DNA of 53,638 nucleotides from Bacteroidales bacterium (GCA_023145955.1 JAGLDA010000004.1:1-53638); one strand, 5' to 3'; counted from the stretch's first letter, positions 33,657 to 43,039 are shown. The notes: generated from the letters alone by a model not told the origin. Numbers and translations: made by a program.

Positions 33657-36149
33657 TTAATCAATAGAACCATTCATAGAAAAGTGGAATTGAGTACCAG
33701 CCATACCTGGGAATCCAGGAATAGGGTCAAAACCATAAGCCCAATCAAGCCCTAATAAACCAAACATTGGAAGGTAAATTCTGGCACCTACTCCAGCAGA
33801 GCGATGAACATCATAAGGGTTAAACATATTTAAGGTAGCCCAAGAATTACCTGCCTCAACAAATCCTAGTACATATACTGTAGCCATGGGATTTGTAGAA
33901 ATTGGATAACGTAATTCCATAGTATACTTTGTATAAACAGTTGCTCCATTTGCTGGCGAAAGTGAATTATTAGTATAACCACGCATACCTATAAGCTCTC
34001 TTCCGTCTAATGAATAACCACTTAGTCCATCACCACCCAAATAAAATCTCTCAAATGGTGAATAACCAATATCTTCATTATAATAACCTAAGAAACCAAA
34101 TTTTGCTCTTGCATGTAGCACTAGTTTACGCTCAGCACTTGACTTTCCGAAATAAGTAAAAAAAGAGAATTTAACTTTAATTTTATAATATTCAATCCAG
34201 TTAAACTTTTCAGAATCCTCCATATGAGTATAGTCTTTATTATTTAATAAACTATAAGGAGGTGTAAATTGAACACTTGTAGATATATCAGAACCACTTG
34301 TTGGATATATTGGTGCATCAACAGAATTTCTACTTAATGCAACAGTATAAGACAAGTTATTTGAGTTACCATTATCAAAACTAAATACTCTAGCATAATT
34401 GTTAAGATTATAATTCTGAATACTTATGCTTTGGTATAATTGAAAATAATCATCAGGCCATTGTAATCTTTTACCCAAACCAACAGTAACTCCAGAAATA
34501 GTAATTGCTGATCTATTTGGAGCACCTTTAGGCTGACCATTTGTTTGTACAGATTGATATGCAGAAACAGACAGTGCCATAGGTTTTTTGCCTCCTAACC
34601 AAGGCTCAGTAAATGAAGCACTATACGATTGATAGTAAATACCATTAGATTGAATTCTTAAACTAAGCTTCTGACCATCTCCCGAAGGAATTGGACGCCA
34701 CGATTTCTTATCACCAACACCCTTTAATGAGAAATTATTAAAAGAAACTCCTACAGTTCCAATAAGAGCACCCATACCCCAACCTAGCGACATTTCAATT
34801 TGATCAGAAGATGTTTCTTCAACTATATACTCAATATCTACTGTTCCATCAGCTGGGTTTGGCTTTGGATTTACATTAAGTTTTTGTGGATCAAAATATT
34901 GCAATTGTGCCAATTCTCTCTGGGTACGTATAATATCAGCTCTATTGAATAGCTGCCCTGGTTTAGTTCTAATCTCTCTAAGAATTACATTATCATGAGT
35001 CTTAGTATTACCTTTTATAGTTACACTACTTACAATAGCTTGTTTTCCTTCATAAATCCTTATCTCTAAATCAATTGTATCGCCTTTAATCTTGCTTTCA
35101 ACTGGTGTAATAGACGAAAATAAATAACCTTGATTCATATATAATGAATGTACATCACCTTTCTCCATATCCATAAAAAGACGAGTTTCAAGCATCTCTC
35201 TATCATATACATCTCCTGTTTTAATTCTAAGTACAGCATTTAAAACACTCGTATTATATTTAGTGTTACCAACCCAGTTAATTTCACCAAAATAAAATCG
35301 TGTTCCTTCATTAATATTTACGTAAACATCTACAAGTTTATCATTTATCTTTACTATACTATCACTAATAATTCGTGCATCTCTATAACCTTCTTTATTA
35401 TAAAAAGCCATAACTGATTGCATATCACCATCAAAATCATTTTTTATATACTTTGATTTCTTCCATACACGGTACCAGCGCTTTTCTTTTGTTTCTTTCA
35501 TTTTCATCTTTAGTTCTTCTGAATCAACATCCGATGAACCGACTATATGAATTTCGTTAATCTTTACTTTCTCATTTTTCTTAATATCAAAAATAACAGT
35601 AACCTGATTTGAAAGAATTGAATCTCTTTTTTGAATTACTTTTGTTTCTATAAAATAGAAACCTTTATCTACAAAATATTGGTTGATAATATTCTTAGAG
35701 CGTACTATCATATTCTCATTTACAGCATTGCCCCTAACTATTCCTAATTCTTCGCGCAAATCATCAGCCTCAGACTTCTTTATGTTCCTAAAACTAAATC
35801 TATTTAGTTTAGGCATTTCTATTAGTTCAATATCTAGGTATATTTTATCACCCTGAATTTTGGTATATGAGATTTTAACATCCTCAAACAATCCCTGCTT
35901 CCATAATTTCTTAATAGCTTTAGCAATATCGTCGCCAGGAATTGTGATTTTATCCCCTACAGATAAGCCAGAAATCATTATTAAAACATTATTATCAAGA
36001 TATTTAACACCACTAATGCTTATACCGCCAATAAAATATTCCTTTGGAGATGTGTAGTCAATATTGTCTTTTACTGGGCTGTCTTGCGAATATACAACTG
36101 TTGACGACAATATCAACATTAATATAATTATTAATATATTATTCTTCAT
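33657..36149 (-). CDS. bamA: Outer-membrane protein assembly factor BamA
   Basis: The 830-residue Omp85 protein inserts beta-barrel proteins into the outer membrane. A signal peptide (MKNNILIIILMLILSSTVVYSQ) is followed by five POTRA domains (about 35-450; for example EIHIVGSSDVDSEELKMKM and VSSVTIKGNTKTHDNVILREIRT) and a C-terminal barrel (about 470-830) with the conserved YLGGDGLSGYSLDGRELIGMRGY segment, in which RGY is the Omp85 lid-loop motif, and FVEAGNSWA. The chain ends HFSMNGSID rather than in a bare aromatic residue. It lies 17 bases after uppS and two skp genes follow, the classical envelope cluster. Confidence 0.95.
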   Translation of the reverse strand: MKNNILIIILMLILSSTVVYSQDSPVKDNIDYTSPKEYFIGGISISGVKYLDNNVLIMISGLSVGDKITIPGDDIAKAIKKLWKQGLFEDVKISYTKIQGDKIYLDIELIEMPKLNRFSFRNIKKSEADDLREELGIVRGNAVNENMIVRSKNIINQYFVDKGFYFIETKVIQKRDSILSNQVTVIFDIKKNEKVKINEIHIVGSSDVDSEELKMKMKETKEKRWYRVWKKSKYIKNDFDGDMQSVMAFYNKEGYRDARIISDSIVKINDKLVDVYVNINEGTRFYFGEINWVGNTKYNTSVLNAVLRIKTGDVYDREMLETRLFMDMEKGDVHSLYMNQGYLFSSITPVESKIKGDTIDLEIRIYEGKQAIVSSVTIKGNTKTHDNVILREIRTKPGQLFNRADIIRTQRELAQLQYFDPQKLNVNPKPNPADGTVDIEYIVEETSSDQIEMSLGWGMGALIGTVGVSFNNFSLKGVGDKKSWRPIPSGDGQKLSLRIQSNGIYYQSYSASFTEPWLGGKKPMALSVSAYQSVQTNGQPKGAPNRSAITISGVTVGLGKRLQWPDDYFQLYQSISIQNYNLNNYARVFSFDNGNSNNLSYTVALSRNSVDAPIYPTSGSDISTSVQFTPPYSLLNNKDYTHMEDSEKFNWIEYYKIKVKFSFFTYFGKSSAERKLVLHARAKFGFLGYYNEDIGYSPFERFYLGGDGLSGYSLDGRELIGMRGYTNNSLSPANGATVYTKYTMELRYPISTNPMATVYVLGFVEAGNSWATLNMFNPYDVHRSAGVGARIYLPMFGLLGLDWAYGFDPIPGFPGMAGTQFHFSMNGSID

Positions 36150-36166
36150 TCTTTAGTTTTGTTGTT

Positions 36167-36898
36167 TTATAGTTGGTCACTAGTTTTGCCGAATCTTCGT
36201 TCTCTATTCTGAAAATCATAAATCGCTTCATAAAAATCATTCTTTCTTATATCTGGCCATAGCTTATCAGTAAAATACAGCTCTGCATAAGCCAATTGCC
36301 ACATCAAAAAATTACTAATCCTAAGTTCGCCACTGGTTCTAATCATCAATTCTGGATCAGGAATATCACTGGTATAAAGCTCATTACTAAAAACCTCTTC
36401 GGTAAAATCAGTTTCCGTCAATTCGTTATTTTTATATTTTATAGCTAGTTTCTTTGCAGCATTTACAATTTCGGTACGAGATCCGTAGCTTAAAGCTAAA
36501 ATAAGAGTTAATCCAGTATTTTCTGAGGTCTCGGCAACAGCTTCTCTAAGTGTCTTCTGACTAATAGAAGGCAATGATGATAAATCACCTATTGTTTGTA
36601 ATTGTATGTTATTCTTTTTTAAATCTTTAATCTCTTTTTTTATACTACTAACAAGTAGCGCCATTAAAGCATCAACTTCTGCTTTTGGTCTATTCCAATT
36701 TTCTGTAGAGAAAGCATATAGAGTAATATACTTAACGCCTAGTTCAGAACCTGCTTCTGACACTTCACGCACAGGCATAACCCCTGCTTTATGTCCTAAA
36801 GCACGTAATTTCCCATGTTTCTTTGCCCATCTCCCATTACCGTCCATAATAATGGCAACATGCTTAGGAATTCTATTTAAATCTATTTTTTCCTTCAA
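36167..36898 (-). CDS. uppS: Isoprenyl transferase (undecaprenyl diphosphate synthase)
   Basis: The enzyme makes the C55 lipid carrier of cell-wall synthesis. The 243-residue protein shows the family motifs in order: HVAIIMDGNGRWAKKHG with the catalytic Asp, LRALGHKAG, YITLYAFSTENWNRPKAEVDALM, and the C-terminal DPELMIRTSGELRISNFLMWQLAYAELYF. Length is normal. It starts 14 bases after the DUF6089 gene and precedes bamA by 17 bases, so the three are one transcript. All catalytic residues appear intact. Confidence 0.96.
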   Translation of the reverse strand: MKEKIDLNRIPKHVAIIMDGNGRWAKKHGKLRALGHKAGVMPVREVSEAGSELGVKYITLYAFSTENWNRPKAEVDALMALLVSSIKKEIKDLKKNNIQLQTIGDLSSLPSISQKTLREAVAETSENTGLTLILALSYGSRTEIVNAAKKLAIKYKNNELTETDFTEEVFSNELYTSDIPDPELMIRTSGELRISNFLMWQLAYAELYFTDKLWPDIRKNDFYEAIYDFQNRERRFGKTSDQL

Positions 36899-36912
36899 AC
36901 TTTATTTCTCAA

Positions 36913-37842
36913 TTAAAAGAGTAAATACTCCTTAAAATAATTCCTTTGTTTATATGCAGGGCAACGGCTTTGCTTCTTTCCAACAATTTTAAACATCACT
37001 GTTATACCAGCAATACCATACCAGTCTTTGCCATCACCACCACGTTGTGCACCACCAGACCCCTTTGATGCCATATACACGGCAAAATCGGCTTTATTAT
37101 TTGGCACTCCATTCGGCCCTATAGAAAGATCATATCCTGCATCAATATAATCTTGCTCATTTATGCGATTGCTTAATGCTGCTGCAACAGCACCTTTTTC
37201 TGAAGCCAAAATAGATGGATCAGGATATCTCGTACTAACATCATCCAAATAATCAGTAAATGTTTTTCTTAATCCCCACTCCATGCTTAAGCTTACTCTC
37301 TTAGAAACACTCCATTTAATACCTATTCCAAAAGGAATTGCTAATGCAGCTAATTTATAAGGCTTACTATCTGGATATGCCGTTAGTCCTTGACCTTCGG
37401 TTCCTAATGGCTGTAATTCATATTCTTCTCCTCCGTAATACGTCTTTGGATTAAAGCTAAAAATATTTAACCCACCAAAAATAAAAGGAGTAAACCTATG
37501 TTTTTTACTTCCTGGCTCATACTCCAGAAAGTTAATCTCAATACCACCCTCTATATCTAGGATATGAGAATGAAAACTTAAATTCTTATATTGTTTACTT
37601 TCAGTATCATTTTTGCTATCACCATTAATTTGGCCATAATGACCGACTATTCTAACAGCAAATCTTCTGTTTATAGCGTAGCGGTATTGTAAACCAAAAT
37701 TATAGCCTGGTATGCTAAAATGAGTTGGTGTTAAATCTCCCATATAATATGAAACACCACCAAATATACCTATCTCATGATGTTGTGCATATGACCCCAA
37801 TGAAAGTAATAATGCTGCAAAAATAGTTAAGAGTTTCTTCAT
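36913..37842 (-). CDS. DUF6089-family outer-membrane beta-barrel protein
   Basis: The 309-residue protein has a signal peptide (MKKLLTIFAALLLSLGSYAQ) followed by HHEIGIFGGVSYYMGDLTPTHFSIPGYNFGLQYRY, then alternating hydrophobic strands typical of small outer-membrane barrels (for example FTPFIFGGLNIFSFNPKTYYG and VSLSMEWGLRKTF). This family regularly sits before uppS and bamA in Bacteroidota and is annotated DUF6089; its function is unknown. Toward the C-terminus it ends KQSRCPAYKQRNYF, a short cytosolic-like tail. The 120-base gap to nadK upstream shows no clear promoter. Confidence 0.8.
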   Translation of the reverse strand: MKKLLTIFAALLLSLGSYAQHHEIGIFGGVSYYMGDLTPTHFSIPGYNFGLQYRYAINRRFAVRIVGHYGQINGDSKNDTESKQYKNLSFHSHILDIEGGIEINFLEYEPGSKKHRFTPFIFGGLNIFSFNPKTYYGGEEYELQPLGTEGQGLTAYPDSKPYKLAALAIPFGIGIKWSVSKRVSLSMEWGLRKTFTDYLDDVSTRYPDPSILASEKGAVAAALSNRINEQDYIDAGYDLSIGPNGVPNNKADFAVYMASKGSGGAQRGGDGKDWYGIAGITVMFKIVGKKQSRCPAYKQRNYFKEYLLF

Positions 37843-37962
37843 AGTTTTTTCAATGTGTGTTGTATTCTATAACTAATAAAATAATATATTATTGCCTATT
37901 TCAATAATTCGCAAAGGTAAAATATTTTACCATAAAAGCCAATTACATCTATCGTCTGAATA

Positions 37963-38847
37963 TCAATTTCTTATGTCTAATCCCCAATTTAATTTCTCCC
38001 TAATAGTATCGAAAAAACTTCTACTACCAATCTGTACCATATTAACTGTAAAGTTACACTTTTTTACCACCAATTCTGTTGATGCCTTTATTGTTTCGAA
38101 CCTAGAATCTAAACCAACAAGAAAGGATTTTGATCGGCCTTGAATTTTAAGTTTTATAGTACTATTATCAGGAATAACAATTGGCCTTACTGTAAGGTTA
38201 TGAGGAGCAATAGGTGAAATAACAAAAACTCCAGCCCCAGGAGTAACAATTGGACCCCCTACTGATAATGAATACGCCGTAGAACCTGTTGGTGTAGATA
38301 TCAACAGTCCGTCAGACCAATATGAATTCAGAAACTGATCGTCAATATACACATGAACTACAATCATAGAAAGATGATCTTTCTTTTGAATAGCAAATTC
38401 ATTTAATGCAAAATTTAAGTCACCAAATAATTTACCATCTGTTTTTAGTGAAAGCAAAGTACGTTTATCTAGTATATAATTATTTTTCAGAACACTTGTA
38501 ATTGCCTTATCAACTTCATTTAACGAAACTGATGACAAAAAACCTAATCTACCCATATTAATTCCCAAAATAGGAATATTAGAATCTCGCACAACTTGTA
38601 TTGTATCGAGAATAGTGCCATCACCTCCCAAACTAAAAAAAGCATGTGGTTTCTTATCAAAATCATTAAGATTCTGATATTGTATAGGTTCCAACTTAAA
38701 ATGAACATTATTTTTAAGTAGCTTGTAAAAATCTTTATTTATAAATATATCACAATTAGATAGCTCTAGTCTATTGATTATAGATTGATAATTATCTTTA
38801 TAATTACTAAAATATTGTTTTGCAAAAAGCGCAATTCTCATTTTCAT
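37963..38847 (-). CDS. nadK: NAD kinase
   Basis: The enzyme phosphorylates NAD to NADP. The 294-residue protein has the GGDGT motif (FFSLGGDGTILD, about 72-83), the NGRLGFLS equivalent MGRLGFLSSV, the NE/D-motif ALNEFAIQK, and the glycine-rich DGLLISTPTGSTAYSLSVGGPIV. Length and order are usual. It begins 10 bases after prfB, suggesting translational linkage, and is followed by the DUF6089-uppS-bamA group. The first ATG is used; a second Met is two codons on and cannot be excluded. Confidence 0.95.
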   Translation of the reverse strand: MKMRIALFAKQYFSNYKDNYQSIINRLELSNCDIFINKDFYKLLKNNVHFKLEPIQYQNLNDFDKKPHAFFSLGGDGTILDTIQVVRDSNIPILGINMGRLGFLSSVSLNEVDKAITSVLKNNYILDKRTLLSLKTDGKLFGDLNFALNEFAIQKKDHLSMIVVHVYIDDQFLNSYWSDGLLISTPTGSTAYSLSVGGPIVTPGAGVFVISPIAPHNLTVRPIVIPDNSTIKLKIQGRSKSFLVGLDSRFETIKASTELVVKKCNFTVNMVQIGSRSFFDTIREKLNWGLDIRN

Positions 38848-38857
38848 AAGTTCAAAT

Positions 38858-39935
38858 TTATTGCATTAAAAAGGCTTTAATAAAATTGTCAATATCACCA
38901 TCCAAAACAGCCTGCACATTGGAGGTTTCATATTTAGTTCTAGCATCCTTTACCTGCTTATAAGGATGCATAACGTATGATCGTATTTGAGAGCCCCATT
39001 CAATTTTCATTTTCCCATCCTCTACTTGTTGGCTTTCTTCTTGTTTCTTACGTAACTCATTTTCATAAAGTTTCGATTTAAGCATTTTAATTGCTTTCTC
39101 TCTATTTTTATGTTGAGAACGAGTTTCTTGACACTCTACTACAAACCCACTAGGCTCATGTCGAAGCCTTACTGCTGATTCGGTTTTATTTACATGTTGT
39201 CCGCCAGGGCCACCAGCTCTAAATGTATCCCAATCTAAATCTGCTGGATTAATTATTATTTCGATGCTATCATCAACTATTGGGTATACGTAAACAGAAG
39301 CAAAGGAGGTATGTCTTCGCGAAGCAGAATCAAAAGGAGAAATCCGCACTAACCTATGTACTCCATTTTCTGCTTTTAAAAATCCAAAAGCATTATCTCC
39401 AATAAACTCAATAGTAGCAGATTTTATACCTGCTGTTTCGCCATCCTGCTCTTCAATTACATTAACTTTATAGCCTTTTCTCTCTCCATATCTAATATAC
39501 ATCCTCATGAGCATTTGTGCCCAATCCTGACTTTCGGTGCCACCAGCTCCAGGATTTATCTGTAGCATTGCATTTAGCTTATCACTTTCTGCACCAAGCA
39601 TATTTAATAATTCAAGGTCTTCAATTTTATTTATAACCTCTATGTATTTTTGCTCAATCTCGGATTCCTCTATTTCTCCAATATCAAAAAATTCAAATAA
39701 TATTTCAAGCTCCTCATTGCTCTCGTTAGCTGTGTTCCAACTATTTATCCAGCGTTTTTTATCTTTTATTTTTTTTAATAAAAGCTCAGCCTTTTTAGGA
39801 TTATTCCAAAAATTAGGATCTTGAGTTTTCAGTTCCTCCTCTTCAATTTCCATCTGTTTTCTATCGAGGTCAAAGATACCCCCTCAAGGCGTCTAACCTT
39901 TCAATATTTTCTTTATGGTTCTCTTTTGTTATCAT
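38858..39935 (-). CDS. prfB: Peptide chain release factor 2, with programmed +1 frameshift
   Basis: RF2 ends translation at UGA and UAA. The main frame (38858-39871) contains the codon-recognition SPF motif (VRISPFDSASRRH) and the catalytic GGQ (FRAGGPGGQHVNKTESAVRL). Upstream, a 21-codon frame starts at the ATG at 39935 and runs to AGGGGGTATCTTTGAC, where the internal stop TGA is at 39872-39870. Skipping the T at 39872 joins CTT to GAC and gives a 358-residue protein. The AGGGGG acts as the internal Shine-Dalgarno stimulator and CTT-TGA-C as the slip site, as in E. coli. The gene is complement(join(38858..39871,39873..39935)). Low RF2 favours the shift, giving autoregulation. recX ends 6 bases upstream. 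Confidence 0.95.
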
Positions 39936-39941
39936 CTTATA

Positions 39942-40409
39942 TTATTTATTTGTAACATTAATAAATCGCCAAATTAGCTTACTTTCAAAACCCCGCTGCA
40001 TAGCAAAATTTAGTAGTTTTTTCTTATTATTCATAGATTCAATTCCACCAATATTATTTGTTTTTATTCTACAAATATGGACTAAAGTATTATAATATTC
40101 CTGCTCATCTATTTCTTCTAAAGCAATATTTATACTGCTGGTATTAATACGCTTAGCTCTTAAAGCAGCAAATATCTTATTCTTACCCCATTTGTTATTA
40201 TAAAATTTACCCCTTGTAAAACTCTTTGCATACCTTAAATCATCCAAAAAATTATTCTCTCGTAAGTAGGCAAAAACATCATCATAAATATTGCTTGGAG
40301 CATCTATCTTATGTAGCTTCATTTCAACATCAATACTGCAGCGCTCTTGATAACCGCAATAGTGCTCCAACTTAGATATTATATCCTTAAATATTTGATT
40401 ATTGTCCAT
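39942..40409 (-). CDS. recX: RecX-family recombination regulator
   Basis: Starting from the ATG at 40409 the protein has 155 residues, beginning MDNNQIFKDIISKLEHYCGYQER. It has the helical triple-repeat plan of RecX: CSIDVEMKLHKIDAPSNIYDDVFAYLRENNFLDDLRYAKSFTRGKFYNNKWGKNKIFAALRAKRI. RecX dampens RecA filament growth. No recA is in the window. A frame extension to a TTG at 40427 adds six residues and is not favoured. The stop is 6 bases before the prfB start, so recX-prfB-nadK may be one transcript. The match is by pattern only, as RecX has no catalytic residues. Confidence 0.8.
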   Translation of the reverse strand: MDNNQIFKDIISKLEHYCGYQERCSIDVEMKLHKIDAPSNIYDDVFAYLRENNFLDDLRYAKSFTRGKFYNNKWGKNKIFAALRAKRINTSSINIALEEIDEQEYYNTLVHICRIKTNNIGGIESMNNKKKLLNFAMQRGFESKLIWRFINVTNK

Positions 40410-40442
40410 TAATATATAAAACTTCAAATATTAAACTAAATA

Positions 40443-40450
40443 CAAATGTA
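40443..40450 (-). promoter_or_regulatory. -7 promoter box of recX
   Basis: TACATTTG on the minus strand fits TAnnTTTG, about 33 bases before the ATG at 40409. No good -33 box is visible. Confidence 0.45.
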
Positions 40451-40516
40451 TCATTAATTCGTGTTCATTTGAAATAATAGATTAAATATATATTTAGTAG
40501 ATACTCATAATAAATA

Positions 40517-40678
40517 ATACCAATTATGATTCAAATCTGTTGATAAACAAATTGGAAAATATTTCTTGTATTCAAGGCAAAAAAATATTGCATAGCCAAA
40601 GCTACGGGAATAATTTTTAACGCATAATACGTGAAATATAAACAATTTATATCGGCAGGCTTGATTCAAGTTTGGTAT
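40517..40678. mobile_element. MITE-like non-coding element with ATACCAA termini
   Basis: The element begins ATACCAATTATGATTCAAA and ends TTGATTCAAGTTTGGTAT. The first seven bases of each end are perfect inverted copies, and over 23 bases 17 positions match. The interior is about 115 bases with GCCAAAGCTACGGGAATAATT, a stretch I associate with dispersed Bacteroidota elements. It encodes no recognisable protein. It sits between the recX promoter and the terminator of rng, thus in the gap between convergent transcript ends and upstream regions. Confidence 0.65.
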
Positions 40679-40711
40679 AATGCCAAAAAGCATATTTTTT
40701 TTGCACAAAAA

Positions 40712-40739
40712 AAAGGCCGTTGATTATTCAACGGCCTTT
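40712..40739 (-). terminator. Intrinsic terminator after rng
   Basis: AAAGGCCGTTGA (40712-40723) and TCAACGGCCTTT (40728-40739) form a perfect 12-base stem with a 4-base loop. The minus strand continues with eight T. It lies 23 bases past the rng stop. Confidence 0.95.
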
Positions 40740-40762
40740 ATAATAATTATAGTGTAATATAT

Positions 40763-42313
40763 TTATAGTTTTATTTCATCACCTTGTTTGTTATAAAAGT
40801 GATATTCTAAAAAATGGTATGAATTATCAGGGATTAGATTAACCCACTTTCTATATTCTTTAAACCATTTCCAACGGAAATTGAAGATTCCCATTTTGAA
40901 GTGTGCATAAATAAAAGGATGAAGTCTAATACTCAATGATTTCTCATTTTGTTCTTGCAATAAGAATCGAATATTATTCTCGATATCATCAGCAATAAGA
41001 ACCGCTGATTTTACCTCGCCAGAGCCATGACATACAGGACATTTTTCTTGAGTTTCTATTGTCATCTCAGGACGAACTCTCTGCCTAGTAATTTGAATAA
41101 GTCCAAATTTAGTAACAGGAAGAATAGTATGTTTGGCTTTATCACCTTTCATTTCTGCCTTAAGGAAATTATATAAGCTAGTACGATGTTCTTTTACAGT
41201 CATATCTATAAAATCAACAACAATAATTCCACCCATATCTCTCAAACGTAATTGACGTGCTATTTCTTTAGCCGAAATCATATTTACTTGGAGAGCTGCA
41301 TCCTCTTGATTTAGTTCTTTCTTGATACGATGACCGCTATTAACATCAATAACGTGCATTGCCTCAGTATGTTCTATAATCAAGTATGCTCCGGATTTCA
41401 TTGTAACTTTCTTTCCAAAAGAGCTTTTAATTTGTTTGTCTACGTTAAACTGTTCAAAAACAGGTTCTTTCCCTTTATGATACTTTACAAGATCAACTCT
41501 ATCGGGAGCGAATGTGGCAATGTATGTTCGAAGATCCTCAGCCATTTTTTCATCATCAACAACAATACTATTAAACGATTTATTCAATAAATCTCTTAGT
41601 ATTGTAGAAGTACGACTTAGTTCTCCATGAACTTTCTCTGGAGGAATTGCCGAATTAAGCTTCGATACAGTGTCATTCCATTTCTTTTCAAGATTATCGA
41701 TATCAGAAAGAAGGTCTGCAACCTTTTTCTCTCTAGCACTAGTACGAATAATAACACCAAAATTAACTGGCCTTATACTTTTCACCAAACGCTTAAGTCT
41801 ATTTCTTTCCTCAAAATCTTTAATCTTTTGAGAAACAGAAATACGGTTTGAGAAAGGTACTAAAACTACATATCTTCCAGCTAAAGCAATCTCACTAGTA
41901 ATACGAGGACCTTTAGAGCTAATAGGCTCTTTTGCCACTTGTACCAAAATTGTTTGATTTACTGATAGCACTTCTTGAATTTTTCCTGTTTTAACAATAT
42001 CTTCTTCAAATTTAAAGTCTTTCAACTTTACATTTTTACTATTAGAATTGTTACAGATTTTAACAAACTTATTCAAAGAACGAACCTTAGGACCCAAATC
42101 GTGGTAATGAAGAAAAGCATCTCTTTCATGGCCTACACCTACAAAAGCGGCATTAAGACCAGGAGTTATTTTCTTTACTTTCCCAAGGTATAAATCACCT
42201 ACACTATAATTATTATCAAGCTTTTCCTCATTAATTTCCATTAGCTGATCATCTTCCAATAATGCTATAGAAATTTTCTGGGGGCTTACATTGATAATTA
42301 AATCTTTGTTCAC
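40763..42313 (-). CDS. rng: Ribonuclease G/E-family endoribonuclease
   Basis: The 516-residue enzyme cuts single-stranded RNA in rRNA maturation and mRNA decay. It has an N-terminal S1 domain (DLYLGKVKKITPGLNAAFVGVGHERDAFLHY), the RNase H-like and 5'-sensor regions, catalytic acidic residues in HVIDVNSG and GGIIVVDFIDM, and a zinc link CPVCHGSG. There is no long C-terminal scaffold arm, so the protein is RNase G-like in length. An insertion before KIQEVLSVNQTILVQVAKEPISSKGPR replaces part of the S1-distal region, which is common in the family. Single gene with a strong terminator. RNase E and G share motifs, so Rne/Rng family is the safest name. Confidence 0.93.
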   Translation of the reverse strand: MNKDLIINVSPQKISIALLEDDQLMEINEEKLDNNYSVGDLYLGKVKKITPGLNAAFVGVGHERDAFLHYHDLGPKVRSLNKFVKICNNSNSKNVKLKDFKFEEDIVKTGKIQEVLSVNQTILVQVAKEPISSKGPRITSEIALAGRYVVLVPFSNRISVSQKIKDFEERNRLKRLVKSIRPVNFGVIIRTSAREKKVADLLSDIDNLEKKWNDTVSKLNSAIPPEKVHGELSRTSTILRDLLNKSFNSIVVDDEKMAEDLRTYIATFAPDRVDLVKYHKGKEPVFEQFNVDKQIKSSFGKKVTMKSGAYLIIEHTEAMHVIDVNSGHRIKKELNQEDAALQVNMISAKEIARQLRLRDMGGIIVVDFIDMTVKEHRTSLYNFLKAEMKGDKAKHTILPVTKFGLIQITRQRVRPEMTIETQEKCPVCHGSGEVKSAVLIADDIENNIRFLLQEQNEKSLSIRLHPFIYAHFKMGIFNFRWKWFKEYRKWVNLIPDNSYHFLEYHFYNKQGDEIKL

Positions 42314-42520
42314 GGTAATTTTTATTAAATTAAAATTAATAGAGACGATCTCTACTTTCTAGTTGAGAAATCTGAAATTTAATTATCCGGAACAGAAGGA
42401 GTTTTTTTTTATTTTTTTAATTCCATCGCATTGAAAATCTGCTTTAGAATAGATAATAATAAGGCAAACTAATATACCCTATTTAACAGTTTCTATAAAA
42501 AACTATTTAGCTTAAAATAA

Positions 42521-42559
42521 AAACAATTACATACTTAAAAAGAAAGCATGTAATTGTTT
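42521..42559 (-). terminator. Intrinsic terminator after the small basic protein gene
   Basis: AAACAATTACAT (42521-42532) and ATGTAATTGTTT (42548-42559) form a perfect 12-base stem around a 15-base loop, followed on the minus strand by T-rich sequence. It lies 21 bases past the end of the 29-residue gene. Confidence 0.85.
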
Positions 42560-42580
42560 ATTTATAAGATGTGTGAAGAA

Positions 42581-42670
42581 TTACTTCTTCTTATGACGAT
42601 TCTTTCGAAGTCTCTTCTTACGCTTATGCGTAGACATCTTATGTCTTTTTCTTTTTTTACCACTTGGCAT
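42581..42670 (-). CDS. AURKAIP1/COX24-domain small basic protein (29 aa)
   Basis: This ATG frame encodes 29 residues that are almost all Lys, Arg and His: MPSGKKRKRHKMSTHKRKK at the start and RLRKNRHKKK at the end. Its composition and the KMSTHKRKKRLRKNRHK pattern match the small AURKAIP1/COX24-domain proteins of Bacteroidota, which are related to a mitochondrial ribosomal protein (mS38); a ribosomal role is likely. The start is 21 bases past the HU stop on the same strand and a perfect terminator follows, so it is real. It is too short for most gene-length cutoffs. No independent promoter was identified. Confidence 0.85.
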   Translation of the reverse strand: MPSGKKRKRHKMSTHKRKKRLRKNRHKKK

Positions 42671-42691
42671 AATTAAAAATATTATTTGTTA

Positions 42692-42973
42692 TTACAATTT
42701 TGACTTAACCTCATTCACGAAAGATTTAGCTGGCTTAAATGCAGGAATCTTATGAGCTGGAATCTTAATAGTAATATTCTTAGAAATATTTCTACCTGTC
42801 TTCTCTGCACGTTCTTTAATAATAAAAGAACCAAATCCACGCATATATACGTTTTCACCATTAATCATAGCACCTTTTACAGTATCCATAAAAGTCTCTA
42901 CAACTGATTGCACTGCAATCTTCTCAATACCAGTTTTATTAGCAATTTCTGCTACAATTTCTGCTTTTGTCAT
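42692..42973 (-). CDS. HU/IHF-family DNA-binding protein
   Basis: The 93-residue protein is a nucleoid-associated DNA-bending protein. It has the HU fold: MTKAEIVAEIANKTGIEKIAVQSVVETFM (helices), GENVYMRGFGSFIIKERAEKTGRNISKN (beta arm), and the tip Pro in IPAHKIPAFKPAKSFV. Features of both HU and IHF are present, so I keep the family name. Promoter and leader are clear, and the 29-residue gene follows on the same transcript. Length is normal. Confidence 0.93.
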   Translation of the reverse strand: MTKAEIVAEIANKTGIEKIAVQSVVETFMDTVKGAMINGENVYMRGFGSFIIKERAEKTGRNISKNITIKIPAHKIPAFKPAKSFVNEVKSKL

Positions 42974-43039
42974 ATTTATTTATATTTATAATTGTTAATA
43001 AAATTCTTGTCAATAAATAACTTTAATTATTTAGGTCTG

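Noticed and set aside
38858..39853. prfB read as a truncated or frameshifted pseudogene
   Set aside because: The stop is the conserved RF2 programmed-frameshift site with the expected AGGGGG stimulator and CTT-TGA-C slip sequence.
40505..40708. A 67-codon open frame on the minus strand within the MITE-like element
   Set aside because: It lies inside a repeat with terminal inverted ends, has no family pattern, and its composition is that of random AT-rich sequence.
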